Positions 30,168 through 43,260 of a stretch of DNA of 64,000 bases are shown piece by piece (the stretch's first letter is position 1; each line of letters begins with the position of its first letter). This DNA comes from Colletes latitarsis. Lineage: Eukaryota; Arthropoda; Insecta; Hymenoptera; Colletidae. The translations under genes were made by a program, and so were the position numbers. Location: contig NC_135137.1 in the NCBI RefSeq assembly GCF_051014445.1, positions 20,647,501 to 20,711,500 of the forward strand. Direction: 5' to 3'. The notes under the pieces are model-generated. The model did no database searches, was not told where the DNA came from, and worked only from the letters and a program-made list of their open reading frames with translations.

Positions 30168-32231
30168 AATCTTTTTTTTATTTTTTCAATCATATTTTCG
30201 TACAATCGTACATAACATGTTACATTATATTTTTGTATGCCCTTCGAATATTTCTTTTTTAAAGTTGAATTTAACCAAAATTACATTTACAACATAATAT
30301 GTTATTTTCAATGTACGAAGTACATGAATCTGGATGGTACTTTTCGTAAAAACAGTCAAAACATAAAAATTTCAAGCACCACGTGCATCTAACGAAAGTT
30401 CTGTTTTAAAAGAAATTACAAAATTTTCTATTTAATGATGATGATGGAATGGAATGACCGCTTCATTTACATTGATAAAATGTGAACGATTTTCGGATAG
30501 TCGTACCTCGTACTTTTTACCTTATACTTGAGGTAAAAAGGGGTATAACCGGGTAAAACAGTTTTATGACATTACCTGCTAACTCATGTTACTGTTCTGA
30601 TGAAAATGAAACGCTATGTTTTGTATTCGACTATGTCCTTTTAAAATTTTTAATCCAACCCATACTTTGTATTAAACTGGCAAACGGGATCACTTTTCTT
30701 TTGTGGTTTAAACGGTTTGATGGTGCACATTATGCAAAGTTAAGCCAAATCAAACATATAATATATTCAGTTCGTCATAACAAATTGATAATTATACGGT
30801 TATCTAAAAACATATCGAGGAAAATCATTATTAATTAATTTCTGCAACTATTAATTCTACTACTAAGTTTTGTTTATGTTACAAAAATAAGATAATAACT
30901 CTTCTTATTGAAAAATCCCACAGCGTGCACGATACTGGCAAAGAGTGGATTCTCATTTTAATTTATTAATTTTCAATCTTAAACTATTGATTTTGAAAAA
31001 TCGTATTAATAATATACATATGTTACGCTCACATATAAGAATAATAATAAGAAAAAAATTTCTTTTTTTTGTCAATAATTAAAATATGATATGATATGGT
31101 TTTAAAACCCATTTATTTTCGTAAAATAAATTTTACAAAATTTCTTTTTCAAACTACTTACGTACTTTGCTGATGTGCGCCTACATCGTCATGTGCGTCG
31201 GAAAGTAAAAATGCCTGGGCAGTCAGTCGAGAATCTCGACTCGAGATTCCAAATCGTATGCCGTTGACGGGAGGTCGGATTTCAGTTGTTAAGAGCGAGA
31301 AGGCAAATGTGAGCCTTTCTCTCTCGACTCTCACGAGGCGGTCCGAAATTACTTCGGGCAGCGTCAGTTTGCCTTTGTCGACTTTCCGAAACATTACGAG
31401 CTCACGTACGCGCGAGAGAGCACACTATGCACACACTTCGGTGCACTTCTGGCACCTCTGATTTCAGACACTTCCTCTAAACCAATGAAAAAACTTTTCG
31501 AACAAAAGTTACACAGAAATGACAACACTTGACAAGAAATTGCAATAGTAGAAATTAGCAAAACAGTTTTTATTCAACAAGAAATCAAGGTCGTTTCAAT
31601 TTTTTTTTAACAAAAATATATAATTTTTGTCTATCGATTTGTTTGTTGTATCTTTGTATTCTCTTTAAAAAAAAAGTGTAAGAGGTCTTAGGTCGAAAAT
31701 TGACTGGAATTCTTTAGAAGCTATGATTTTTGTTCCGAATTCCCATTCACGCGACACACTGTCTCCGCTCCGCCGCCCCCGGAGGAGGATTAAACTTCAT
31801 TAAATAAACGAAAAAATACAGTTTGAAACCCTCCTATAACACGGTAGATCGGTTCCTATAAAATGCCGTGTTGTCTGAAACCGTGTTATATGAGACCTAA
31901 CCCAGAGCCAGTTCACTCGAAAAGGGAGGGGAGTTATGGTCCGAAAACTTATTAAAAACGAATATTTTTTTTTAATTCAATGACAGAATTTACCACACAG
32001 TATTTGTTTAAATAAGTAATATATTTAACATAACAGGAAATAATTAAATAAATATGAATGAGCGCAAGCAGGCTGTTGCAGCTCGTAATGCAAATCGAAA
32101 CGTAACATACGAGAAACGTCGCGAGAAGGCGTCCCCAAGACGAAAGAAACAAAACGACCTATTTTATATTATAAACACATATAGATCGCTTTCTCACATT
32201 CTACATAAGCAATTTAATTTTTCTATGTATA

Positions 32232-33462
32232 CAGGGTGTTCGACCACCCCTGGGAAAAATTTTAATGGGAGATTCTAGAGGCCAAAATAAGACGAAAATC
32301 AAGAATACCAATTTGTTGATGGAGGCTTCGTTAAAAAGTTATTAACAATTAAATTAAAAAATTTCAAATCGTTTTGGAAAAATTATTTTCGGTTGCCAAT
32401 TCGGGGGTCAATTACAATCATTTTTTATGAATACACATATCCCCGACAATCCTACCCTCCTTCGAGAAAAAAATTCGGGTAGGTGGTGAAATTTCTCTTC
32501 TTGGCGAAAAAAAGAATTTTTCAAATCGTTCTAAAAATATTATTTCCGATTGCAAGGGTCGATTATAATCATTTTTTATGAATAGATATACCCCGGAAAT
32601 CCTACCCAGTTTGGAGAAAAAAATTCGAGAAGGTGTGAAATTTTTCAACAAAATTAAAAAATTTTAAATCGTTCTAAAAAAATTATTTCTGATTGCAGGG
32701 ACCAATTATAATAATTTTTGGTCGATAGACATACCCTCGAAATCGTAACCATTTTCGAGAAAAAAATTCCTTACCGAAAATATAATTTCAGGCGAAAAAT
32801 GCTTCCCGTAAATTTTATGTTTGAATCTTTAAAACACCATAACTTCCGAACGGATTGGACGATTTTAATGTTAAGAAAGCCAAACGCCGCGTATTTTAGT
32901 GTAGAATATGTAACAATTATAAAAATATTGGAAAGGTTGTTCCTTGGCCCCGTAATGTTAGAAAACCCCCATAAAAATGGTCCAATTTTCAACTTATATA
33001 GCCATAACTCCTATAATAGTGAATATATTTCAATGAAACTTTTTTCTCAAGTAGAGCCCATAGGTACCTGCAAAAAAGTATTAAACAACTTTTCTGTAGG
33101 ACGTCAAGCGAAATTATTAAAAATCAAAAACGAATTTTTAAGAAAAATCAACAGGGGATAGGTAGGTAGGTAGGTAGGTAGGTAGGTAGGTGCCTAAATT
33201 TTTCGGCGAAATTGAAAAGTTTCAAATCGTTCTGGAAAAATTATTTTCGGTTGCGGAGGTAAATTATAATCATTTTCGGTGAATAGACATACTCCCGAAA
33301 TCTTACCCACTTTCGAGAAAAAATTCAGTATTGGCGGAACTTTAAACGTTAATAACTTTTTAACGAAGCCACCATCAACAAATTGGTATTCTTGATTTTC
33401 GTCTTATTTTGGCCTCTAGAATCTCCCATTAATATTTTTCCCAAGAGTGGCCGAACACCCTG
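32232..33462. mobile_element. TIR element, U4 copy
   Basis: Same phase as the other copies. It has a private G-to-A change in the right TIR (CCAAGAGTGG near 33445). Confidence 0.8.
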
Positions 33463-36316
33463 TATATGTGTATGCATGTATGTATGTATAACAGAAAAGA
33501 AAAAAACACAAAAAATATTATTTTAATTTAACGCAACCTTAATTTAATAAATTATAATTTCTAATAATATATTTTTTCATGTAAAGCCACTATATTTCTT
33601 TCATTATTCTTTCGCGTCATTACTTTAAGGTAATTTAGGTTTTAAATATGTTAAGCAAAAATCATGTTATCCAGTGCTGTACAAAGGTTTTCGCAATTTT
33701 CTTATCGTGTTAGAGCGAAAGCGTGTTATAGGGGATATGATGCCGTGTTGTAGGGGACAAGCATCTCTGTATAGGGAAATTCTCTTTTACAAATGTCGAC
33801 GGAATCCCGACGTAACACCTGTATTCACGAGTTGTTATTAATGAAGTTGAAGGTAGACGATCAACAACACAAGATTCACACGTAACCAGTCTTCCGAATT
33901 CAAGGACACTTCAATTTGGCGACAAGCATGGGATGCTGCTCACGAAATACACGAAACTTTCGTCGTGAGAGTAGCACGTGAAATTTACTTACATAACCTA
34001 AATCGAGCACGTACTCTACCTCACTTACGGGCACGAACGTAAGGCGATTTCTACAGTCGATATCGCCGATTTTTACAAAAGGTAAGTTTTAACGTTTAAG
34101 TAAACAAAGCCTCTGTAAGTTTTATTTTCCATACTTCAAAAGTAAAAATAAATACATGAAAAAAGAAAAAAACGTTCTTGACAAGTCCTATAAAATACTT
34201 GAGTTCAGTTTGTTCATAATTCATCGGTAAAAGAATCTAATGTTCTCTATGTTATCCGATACACAAGATATAAAGTCAGTTTCTCCTTTCATTATTAGAT
34301 GCGTTGACTTTAATTTTATAAATTATGATGATAAGTATGATGATTTTACAGAAAGTAAAAATTATTTTTAATATTAAAGATTTCCTATATAAAGACAAGA
34401 AGGATATTTTTACCAATATCTATCTATCTATCTATCTTAATATTCTTCCCACTTGGCCCACTTACTTTAACGAGTCTGAGTAAATCATCAATGTACTATC
34501 TCTATTTTTATTAATAAAAATAATAGTTGGATAACATAGAACTTAATATTTTATTAGTCACACCGCTAATAAAATGAATCTGCGATTCCATATCCAAAGA
34601 TATAGTATAAGCTAGAAAATTCAGATTATTCAAGTTACTTCTATCACTCGTCAAATTTTTTATGAAATTCTATGCTAATTCATGCTCTTTAAAATATAAT
34701 TATAATCTACTGGGACTTTTAGTTAACTTATGTTTTAATAAATCAATAATCAAAGTATCTATAATTAATATTAAAATCAAATAAGAGTGTCGAAATAGTA
34801 TTAATATTATCTTTTCTTAACACTATCAGTCTCTGATATTTAAATCTGTTATCACCTTGTTCGAATAATTTATTACTAGCTTTGATAATATATTTTGGGA
34901 TGGATTTTTTAAGAATGGAATAAAAGGAATTCAATTGCGAATTTTTATGAGGAATAAAGGGATATTATTATACTATCAACATGTATATCGTTCTTTAACT
35001 TGCCCATTTAGATATTTATATACTTGTATGAATATAAACCCATACTAAAATCATGTAAATATCTAAATCATTTTTAAATCTATGATTTGGAAAATTTTAG
35101 GGACTTGGAACTTAATTCATCTTTTATCTTACAGTTTTATCACACTTTAGAAGATAAAAATCATAATTAAACTTACATATACATAAATAATAATTTAATT
35201 TATTTTGCATAAAAACAGTCCTCTTCGTGCCTTTATATTTTCATTTTCTATGACCAAAAATTCGAAATTCGTTTCATTTTTACAAAAAAAGTGATTGGGA
35301 TGTCCCAATCGGTAAGTATCATTTGTCGATTATCTTAAATATCTTATTATATTTTTTATATACTAAATTTTCAAACCTCTTTACCTTGATATCTTCTTTT
35401 TCATGTAATTTGAATACTTTTCTAAAGTAATCTTTTGTAAAATGTTCTGTTAATCTAAATTATCTAATAAATCTATATCAGAATTAGTTAATTCTGTTAT
35501 AAGATAAGTGAAATCAATAAAGACGAAGTTGCCAATATCAATTAAGTCAACTACTTTTGGTAATACATTTGGTTAAACATTCTTTCTTATTTTTTATCTC
35601 TGAATTTCGAGATTACACAGATTAAAAAAATTTGTCTCTCTTTATTATTGTATCTATTTTTTCAGAGGGTAAATAGGTTCGTCATCCCCTTCTTCATTTG
35701 GCTTATCTTCATTTTCTTTCTTTCTTTCTTTATTTGAAATTTGAAAAGTCTATTATTAACTTTTATTAACTTAACCCAGACCTAACCAGACCACAATTCA
35801 TCTTTCATATATTACTTCTAAATTCTTTCTTATTAATACTTTTCTGTATTAAAAAGTAAGTAGTCTTTCGTGTGATGCTTATTCAACATTCTTACTACAG
35901 CTTGGTGTTGTTGTTGTTGTTGTTGTTTCTTTTTTTTACCAAGAATAAAGTTATTTAAGAAGTTTATGCAGAAAATTTCACGTGAAAAATTTATTTTCTT
36001 AGAAAAGTACAACGTAGAACTATATATGATATGTTGTTTGTTTATAAAATCATCAATAACTACGTATAAATATGGAAATATGGAATTATTCTATATTCTA
36101 ACATTTAAACGACATTATACATACAATAATTGTATTAACCATATATCCAAGCTAACCAGTTTAGCCAGCATATGGACTTCTTTAACGGTTCTCCGTATTC
36201 CTTCAAATAGCATGTCATTAGTGTTGTACGCACTGCATCTCATATTATACGCAATTAATGTGACTTTTATACATATTATGCAACTGTATTATATCAACAA
36301 AGGGTGTACAAACCCG

Positions 36317-36347
<31 letters not shown>

Positions 36348-36677
36348 GTATTAAAAAAAGGGTAACGTGGAACTTGAAATGATTTTTTAGTTATTTTCTT
36401 TGGGTATTAAAGTAGATTTCATTGGATGTAAGAGTAGATGTAATTGGACAGTTAAGTATTTTTTATTATACTGTTAAAGCAATGTGTTTTAAGGGGAGGA
36501 GGTTTAAACACCTCGCCTAACCTAACCTCGTCCGGATCTCGAGGGAAGGAACGCTGGGCAAATGGAAAATAATCGGTGCAAGTTGAATTTATTTTCGCTT
36601 AGTCGCCTTATACGATTAAGCCGTTTATTTCTTAAATTTTACTCTTAATTACAATAGATAGAAGAAAATAATTTTCT

Positions 36678-37287
36678 AATTTGTTGATGGAGACTTCGTT
36701 AAAAAGTAATTATTAACGTTTAAAGTTCCGTCGGTAAAATGCGCAAGATTTCGGGGGTACGTCTATTCCACTAAAAATGATTGTAATTGATTCCCGCAAC
36801 CGCAAATAATTTTTCCAAAACGATTTGAATTGAATTCTTTTTTCCGTCGAACAACCGTTTTCACACCTTCTCGAATTTTTTTCTAGAAAGTGGGTAGGAT
36901 TTCTGGGGTATGTCTATTCACCAAAAATGATTGTAATTTACCCCCACAGCTAACAATATTTTTTTCAGAACGATTTGAAATATTTTAATTTCGTCGAAAA
37001 ATTTCACACCTTCTCGAATTTTTTTCTAGAAAGTGGGTAGGATTTCGAGGGTATGTGTCATTACACAATTACCAAAAATGATCGTAATTGACCCCCGCAA
37101 CCGAAAATAATTTTTCCAAAACGATTTGAATTGAATTTTTTTTTCTCTGTCACCTAATTAGATTTTCGGTAAGGAATTTTTTTCTCGAAAATGCGTAGGA
37201 TCTCGGGGGTATGTGTAATGACCAAAAATTATTGTAATTTACCCTCACAACCGAAAATAATTTTTTTAGAACGATTTGAAAAATTTT
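36678..37287. repeat. Degenerate TIR-family block, U4 copy
   Basis: Same phase as the U1 copy, with GATTCCCG. This is one step beyond the U2 state GATCCCCG. Confidence 0.75.
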
Positions 37288-37692
37288 TTACCTCTTGTTT
37301 TATAGTTGTTCCTTCCGATCCATAGGCATATAATTTATGAAAAATCTTTTAAATGTTTCATATAAATCTTGGCAAGAATTAAATTTTCTGTAAAAAAAAA
37401 TTAAATAAATTTGTTCTCTGCCTTCTCTAGAAAAGAAAAAATTAAATGAGATGAAATCTTATACATTACATGCTTACTTAAATCGCATTGAAAACGAATA
37501 CCACAAATGTTTCAGAATAATCTGCAAAATGGTCTCACTCGCAAAGGGTTAATTGAGAAATAAATGTTTGGTAATTGAAAACGGGTAAGCAGGTTATTAA
37601 CCAGCTGTTTTTTTCGCTAAGACAAATTGAAAACTCGGTTCTAACAAGGAAAAGTTGGAATGGTACCCGGTTTTGGGTTAGGTTTTACTTTA

Positions 37693-37703
37693 AGATATGT
37701 ATT
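37693..37703. repeat. Target-site duplication, LINE copy 2, left
   Basis: AGATATGTATT, the same as copy 1. Confidence 0.9.
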
Positions 37704-37790
37704 TTTTTTTTTTTTTTTTTTATTTTTTTTATTTGTTGTTTAAAGTCGCATCAACCGCTAAGGGTTATTAGCGACTCGGATAATACATTA

Positions 37791-40700
37791 TTAAAGTTTG
37801 TTGTACAATTTAGTCATTTTGTGGTACTGTAGTAAATTTTGGGCCGATGTGTTGTCCTTCAGATTGTCCTTTAAGGTTGGTTTAATGTTGTGCCGTTGCC
37901 TGATTGGAATATATTTTCTGCAGTGGATGATGATATGTTCTATTGTAAGGAGGTCTTTGCACGTTTCGCATATTGGTGGGTCTGCCTTGTGGAGAAGATG
38001 TTGATGAGTCAGTTTAGTGTGGCCTATGATGATACGAGATACTATCACTTGATCTGGTCTGGGTAATTTCCAGGTAATGGATTTTTCGAAAAAATTGTTT
38101 TTTATTAATTTTGTACGGGGTTTTGCTAATGCACTCCACTCTTTGTTCCAACTATCTTTAATTTTGTCTTTAAGAGTGGAGAGTAACGTTTCCAGATGTG
38201 TGCTGTTGTCGTGGTGGTTGGGTGTTGAGTTGGCTGCTTCTTTGGCTGCGCGGTCCGCTTTTTCGTTGCCAGTTATGCCAATATGGGAAGGAATCCATAT
38301 TATGGTTATTGAGTTGTTCTTTTGGCTTGATCTGGTGTAGGCTTCTTGGCATTCTTGAGTGACAGGATCGCTTGTCCATAGCTTCTGTAATGCTGAGATG
38401 GCGCTTGTGGAGTCGCAGAAGATTGCAAAATTTGTATTATGGTCGGTTAAGGTTGATTTGATGGCGTGTTTGATTGCTTGAAGTTCGCATAGAAAGATGG
38501 GTGTTTTGTGGTGGAGTTTAACTTTTTCGATTAACTGGTTTCTGACAATTGCGTATCCGGATCCGATTGGTGTCTTGGACCCATCTGTGTATATGTGTAC
38601 GTGGTTTGCGAGTCCTGCTTCTAGTTCTTGAAACATAGCCTTTAGCATGATTGGATCAGATTTCTTTTGGCTGTATTTTAGTAGAGAGGTGTTAGTGTTA
38701 ATTCTTGGAAAAGTCCACGGAGGAATGCTGGGGATAGATCTGATCGATGAGAGCTGGATTTCCATGCCGAGCTCCTTCAGATAATTACTGATTCTGTAGC
38801 AAAGTGGATGGGGTGTTCTTTTCCTTTGATGCAAGTGATTTAGGTTGTTATTTCTGAATACGTTATGGAAGACTGGGTTCTGTGGGTGGGCGGCAATTCT
38901 TACTGCAAATTTAGTACTTAGGTATTTTCTTCTGATTTGTAGTGGAGGTTCTGAAACTTCATTGAGGATGCCGTTGATCGGGCTAGAGCGGAAGGCGCCC
39001 ACAGTTATTCTGAGAGCATTGTTGTGTACAGGGTCTAATTTCTTTAATATGTTGTTGTTGGCTGAGTTGTATATGATTGATCCATAGTCCATTTTTGATC
39101 TCACTATTGTCTTATACGTTAGGAGTAAGGTTTTGAGGTCAGCTCCCCAGTTTTTAGCAGCTATTGTTCTAAGTATGTTAAGTCGATGGTAGCAATCAGT
39201 TTTGAGTTTGTTAATATGAGGCGTCCATGTTAGCTGAGAGTCAAATGTTAATCCTAATATTTTGATAGAAGATGTTTCCTTGATTGTCAGGTTATCGAGA
39301 GTTAGTTTTATGTTCGAGTATTGTTTCTTTCTGCTGAAAGTAATTGTTTTTGACTTGGTGGAAGAAAATTTGAACCCTGTCGAAAGTGACCATTTCTGCA
39401 ATTTATCTAGTGCTTCTTGTAGTTGAATCTGGATGGTATGGAGGTTCCTTCCTTTGCATAATAGGGTTAAGTCGTCGGCAAATAAAAGTCCTTTAACCGG
39501 AATTGGTATGTTGTCCAGTATGTCGTTTATAGCGATTAGGAATAGCGAAACACTTAAGACGGAGCCTTGAGGTACTCCGTTTTCTAGAATTTTTGTGGTG
39601 GATAGGACGTTGTTGGCTCTAACTTGGATAGTTCTTATAGATAAGAAGTTGCTGATAAAATTAAGGATGTTTCCATAAAGGCCGAAATTCTGGAGAATTC
39701 TTAGGATTCGGTTCCTCCAGACCATGTCGTATGCTTTTTCTATATCTAAGCAAACGGCTGTTACATATTGGTTGTTAGCAAACGCGTCGCATACATTCGT
39801 TTCCAGATTTATTAGGTGGTCGTATGTGGAGTGAAATAGTCGGAAGCCACTTTGTTGTTTAGCTATGAGATGTCTTGATTCTAAGTACCATCGGAGTCTG
39901 TAGTTTATAATTTTTTCCATTAATTTACACATTGTGTTTGTTAAAGCAATCGGTCGATAGCTGTTGGGGTCTGTTGGAGTTTTGCCTGGTTTCAGGACTG
40001 GGATGACGACAGCTTCTCTCCATTTGGTTGGGAAGATGTTGTGGGACCAAATGCAGTTGAATATTGCTAGCATGTAGTTGAGCGCCTCTTGCGGGAGATG
40101 GGTAAGGAAGATGTTGGGTATTCCATCGGGTCCGGGACTGGTATTCGAGCATTTGTTTAGGAAGTATAGCAGTTCATCAAATTGGATAGGTGAATTTAGG
40201 TTGGAGGAGTAAGGTGATTCTTGGTCTATGATTGGAGACTTCGACGCGTTAGAATCGGTTTTCTGTTTGTAGTTCTGGAACTGTTTTGAATGGTTGCAGT
40301 CACTGGAGTTTTTCTGGAATGTCGTCACCAGGATTTCGGATATTTCGTTTGGGTCGGTGGAGATAGAGTTGTCTTCCTTATTTAAGGCTGGTATTGAGGA
40401 ATGTTGGTTAGAACCTTTGATAGCTCTTATCTTTTTCCAAATTGCTGAGGGAGGAGTATGTGCATTAAGAGTTGAGGTATAGTTTATCCATGATCGTCTT
40501 TTGCTGTCCTTTGTGATCTTACGGGATATGGCACGGTATTTTTTGAAGTTGATAAGGTTTTCTGCGGTTTTTTGTTTTTTGTACCGGTTGAAAGCGTGTT
40601 TGCAGTCTTTCACAGCTTGTGGGCATTTTTCATTCCACCATGGATTATATTTGGCGTTGGCGTTGGTTTTGTTTTTTGTCTTCGGGATGGCTGCACTGGC

Positions 40701-41516
40701 TGCTGCGATGATGACTTCTGAGAGGTGTTCGAGTGCTGGGTTTAGGTTTGTTGGATTTATTTCTATGAGCAGGGAGGATGAGTCCGATATGACTTTCCGA
40801 AACATATCCCAGTCAGCTTTCTGGAATTTCCATCTGGGGGCTTTATTTGTTTCAGTGATTCGGTTTAGTTTGCATGTCACCTTAATAGGGAAGTGGTCGC
40901 TGTCGTATAGGTCTTGTACTGTGTTCCATGTAATGTCTTGAGTGATTGTTGGACTGCATAGGGATAGGTCAATTGCACTGAACCGACCGGATGCCGAACA
41001 GAAGTGAGTGGGTTCGTTAGTGTTTAGTAAGCAGAGATTTGTTGAGTTTATTATTTTTTCAATGGAATTTCCTCGCGAATCGGTTTTATGTGATCCCCAG
41101 AGGGTATTGTGGCTATTAAAGTCGCCAAGTATAATGAAGGGTTTTGGAATTTGGTTTATTAGTTGAGTGAGTTCGGATTCATCTAAGTGTTGACTGTTCG
41201 GTAGGTATATATTGCATATGTACAGATCTTTAGGGCATGTTACTTTAGTGATGATAACTTCTAGATTGGATGTCACTGTTATTTCTTGACTGTGGATGTT
41301 ATTTCTGACAAAGATGGCGACTCCTCCGCTTGCGTGTGCAGTGTTGCGATTTTTGAAATAGGTTTTATAGTTTTTGATTTTACCTGAATTGTGATTTTTG
41401 AAGTTGGTTTCTTGTAGACAGATTATTTGTGGCTGAAATTCTTCGACTAGTAGTTGGAGGTGCTCGAGTCGGCTGTAGAAACCATTCAAGTTCCATTGGA
41501 TAATTTGTAGTGGCAT
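37791..41516 (-). CDS. LINE ORF2, copy 2, 1241 aa
   Basis: Same domains and catalytic residues as the copy at 17024-20749. The translated sequences appear identical, including the C-terminal CCHC cluster at 1183-1199. It lies in unit U4. Confidence 0.95.
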   Translation of the reverse strand: MPLQIIQWNLNGFYSRLEHLQLLVEEFQPQIICLQETNFKNHNSGKIKNYKTYFKNRNTAHASGGVAIFVRNNIHSQEITVTSNLEVIITKVTCPKDLYICNIYLPNSQHLDESELTQLINQIPKPFIILGDFNSHNTLWGSHKTDSRGNSIEKIINSTNLCLLNTNEPTHFCSASGRFSAIDLSLCSPTITQDITWNTVQDLYDSDHFPIKVTCKLNRITETNKAPRWKFQKADWDMFRKVISDSSSLLIEINPTNLNPALEHLSEVIIAAASAAIPKTKNKTNANAKYNPWWNEKCPQAVKDCKHAFNRYKKQKTAENLINFKKYRAISRKITKDSKRRSWINYTSTLNAHTPPSAIWKKIRAIKGSNQHSSIPALNKEDNSISTDPNEISEILVTTFQKNSSDCNHSKQFQNYKQKTDSNASKSPIIDQESPYSSNLNSPIQFDELLYFLNKCSNTSPGPDGIPNIFLTHLPQEALNYMLAIFNCIWSHNIFPTKWREAVVIPVLKPGKTPTDPNSYRPIALTNTMCKLMEKIINYRLRWYLESRHLIAKQQSGFRLFHSTYDHLINLETNVCDAFANNQYVTAVCLDIEKAYDMVWRNRILRILQNFGLYGNILNFISNFLSIRTIQVRANNVLSTTKILENGVPQGSVLSVSLFLIAINDILDNIPIPVKGLLFADDLTLLCKGRNLHTIQIQLQEALDKLQKWSLSTGFKFSSTKSKTITFSRKKQYSNIKLTLDNLTIKETSSIKILGLTFDSQLTWTPHINKLKTDCYHRLNILRTIAAKNWGADLKTLLLTYKTIVRSKMDYGSIIYNSANNNILKKLDPVHNNALRITVGAFRSSPINGILNEVSEPPLQIRRKYLSTKFAVRIAAHPQNPVFHNVFRNNNLNHLHQRKRTPHPLCYRISNYLKELGMEIQLSSIRSIPSIPPWTFPRINTNTSLLKYSQKKSDPIMLKAMFQELEAGLANHVHIYTDGSKTPIGSGYAIVRNQLIEKVKLHHKTPIFLCELQAIKHAIKSTLTDHNTNFAIFCDSTSAISALQKLWTSDPVTQECQEAYTRSSQKNNSITIIWIPSHIGITGNEKADRAAKEAANSTPNHHDNSTHLETLLSTLKDKIKDSWNKEWSALAKPRTKLIKNNFFEKSITWKLPRPDQVIVSRIIIGHTKLTHQHLLHKADPPICETCKDLLTIEHIIIHCRKYIPIRQRHNIKPTLKDNLKDNTSAQNLLQYHKMTKLYNKL

Positions 41517-41541
41517 GAAAAACCTGGTTGGTAACTTGGGT

Positions 41542-43023
41542 TTATAGGGGTTTTGGATCTAGGGAGGATGGGTTCCCCTCTTTCGAGAGGATGGTTTGTA
41601 GTGAGATTGTTGTTGCGACTTCTGTTTCTAGTTTTTTAATTAATCGGTGTAGTCTGTTTTTCATTCTTTGGTCTTGTATTAGGGGGTAGATTAGGAGAAG
41701 CATGTGTACTAATGCTTTCACGTCAGAAGTGTAGTCGATCGCGATAATGTTTGGGTTTTCTGTGCCGATAGCATTTTCCAGGAAACTTTTCAATTGGGAA
41801 TAGTTAAGGATAAAATGGTTAGAGGGGTCGTCCAGAGCTATTTTTGCTGGTTTTAGGATGTCGTCAATTTGTTCGATAATTCTTGATAGTGATTGGCTAC
41901 GTTTAGGTTTCTTTTTTATAGTGGTGGAAGCAGGTTTTTCGTTTGGATTAGAGTCATTAGCACATGGTTTTGCGGGTGTTGAGATGGGCTTGTTTGTTGG
42001 CTGTTGGTCTTCTTCTGAGGTGTCTGATAGTGGTCTCTTTTTTATTTGAACTTGAGAGTTCACAATGGCAAGTATTGGGTTGTTGTCTGCGCTGGAGTTA
42101 GCCGTAGGGGGGTTGGCTGGAATATTACCATTGGGATCTTTCCCTGTCTCGTTGGTTTCGGTTGTGGTTGGGTTTTCGTTTGTGAGGTCTCTGTTATGCT
42201 GTGAGTTGTTGAAGCTTGTCGTTGATTCCATTTCGTTTAGTGTTAGATTATTTCTCATTTCCTTGTTGCCTGTTGGGTTTGATGTTGGTGTCACGGTTTG
42301 AAAATTGCATTGGTTTGCGATGTGACCTTCTTGTTTGCACAAAAAACAGGTAACTTTGTCGGTGGAAACAAAAATTCTGTATTGTGTGTCGTCGTACGTG
42401 ATTAGGAACGATTCGGGGAGTTTGTGGATATCGTCTGGGTTTATATAAATTTGTCTCCTGAAGCTCATTATGTGGGAGAGACCGGGGTCTTGTAGTCCCG
42501 CTCTAAGGAAGGATAGTTTCGAAGTCAGTTTGATGTTCTGGTTTGTTAGTACTTTTTCGATGTAGTCATGTGGTATGGTAGGAGAAACATTGGACAGAAT
42601 AATTCGTTGTGATGGATTTATTAAGGGTCTCATTGGGGTGAATGTGTTGTTGATGGGCAGTGATTTGAAATTGGTGACGAGGTCTTTTGTTGTTGTTTTA
42701 CTATCGAGGAAAACACAGATTCTATTGTTCGATATGCGGGAGATAAATCGTATGGAGTTGGGTCCAGTGATTTTTGCTACAGCTTGTGCATATTCTTTAA
42801 TAGTAACTCCGTCTATGACGTCGATTATTACTGCCTGTTCCTTGGTTGGAAAAGCGCTGCTTACCGTGGCTGATGCGTACGATTTTGTAGGCTGAACTGT
42901 TGTATTGGTTTGAATGTGATTCGTTGTATTGCCAAATTCCATGGCTTCCATGGCGGGTCTTCTGTATTTAGAAGACTCACCGATAGCACTGACGTTGTTG
43001 TGTGGAGATCCGCGCACCGACAC
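41542..43023 (-). CDS. LINE ORF1, copy 2, 493 aa
   Basis: Same length and, as far as compared, same residues as the copy at 20775-22256, with the CCHC knuckle at 226-239 intact. It lies 20,767 bp from copy 1 and inherits its structure by unit duplication. Confidence 0.9.
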   Translation of the reverse strand: MSVRGSPHNNVSAIGESSKYRRPAMEAMEFGNTTNHIQTNTTVQPTKSYASATVSSAFPTKEQAVIIDVIDGVTIKEYAQAVAKITGPNSIRFISRISNNRICVFLDSKTTTKDLVTNFKSLPINNTFTPMRPLINPSQRIILSNVSPTIPHDYIEKVLTNQNIKLTSKLSFLRAGLQDPGLSHIMSFRRQIYINPDDIHKLPESFLITYDDTQYRIFVSTDKVTCFLCKQEGHIANQCNFQTVTPTSNPTGNKEMRNNLTLNEMESTTSFNNSQHNRDLTNENPTTTETNETGKDPNGNIPANPPTANSSADNNPILAIVNSQVQIKKRPLSDTSEEDQQPTNKPISTPAKPCANDSNPNEKPASTTIKKKPKRSQSLSRIIEQIDDILKPAKIALDDPSNHFILNYSQLKSFLENAIGTENPNIIAIDYTSDVKALVHMLLLIYPLIQDQRMKNRLHRLIKKLETEVATTISLQTILSKEGNPSSLDPKPL

Positions 43024-43074
43024 GGCTCAGTAGACTGAATTATACACACAGAAACTCGCGAGCGATTGTCAACA

Positions 43075-43108
43075 CGTCCGATCGGTTTGACTGCCCGAGA
43101 GCGAATGA
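43075..43108 (-). promoter_or_regulatory. Internal LINE promoter: Inr plus DPE, copy 2
   Basis: Same TCATTC initiator and GGACG at +28 to +32 as copy 1. Confidence 0.75.
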
Positions 43109-43118
43109 GATATGTATT
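43108..43118. repeat. Target-site duplication, LINE copy 2, right
   Basis: AGATATGTATT, the same as copy 1. Confidence 0.9.
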
Positions 43119-43175
43119 ATTAAAGTTATTACAGGTACTATTTTCAGAAATAGAACTATATTCTATTCACCACTA

Positions 43176-43260
43176 ATCACCGTGGCCGTGAGTGATAAGG
43201 TGTTTGCCTGCAAGTTCGAGCTTCTTCTTTTGCTCTGCAGATTCGAACCCTGGTAGAACA
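43176..43260 (+). ncRNA. tRNA-like Pol III element, U4 copy
   Basis: As in U1. It is adjacent to the second LINE copy. Confidence 0.5.

Larger units (their letters stand above)
22900..30573. repeat. Tandem unit U3 (A-type, no LINE)
   Basis: It is 7,674 bp. Diagnostic states: TGA, T (TGC codon phase), ATCCCTG, six AAAT repeats, GACCCCCG. It matches U5 at every diagnostic site examined. Confidence 0.95.
37704..43107 (-). mobile_element. Full-length LINE, copy 2
   Basis: Same position in unit U4, same target duplication (37693-37703 and 43108-43118), same 20-T tail and same ORF lengths as copy 1, displaced by exactly 20,767 bp. Both predicted proteins appear identical to those of copy 1. The shared site and tail length show it arose by unit duplication, not by a second retrotransposition. 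Confidence 0.93.
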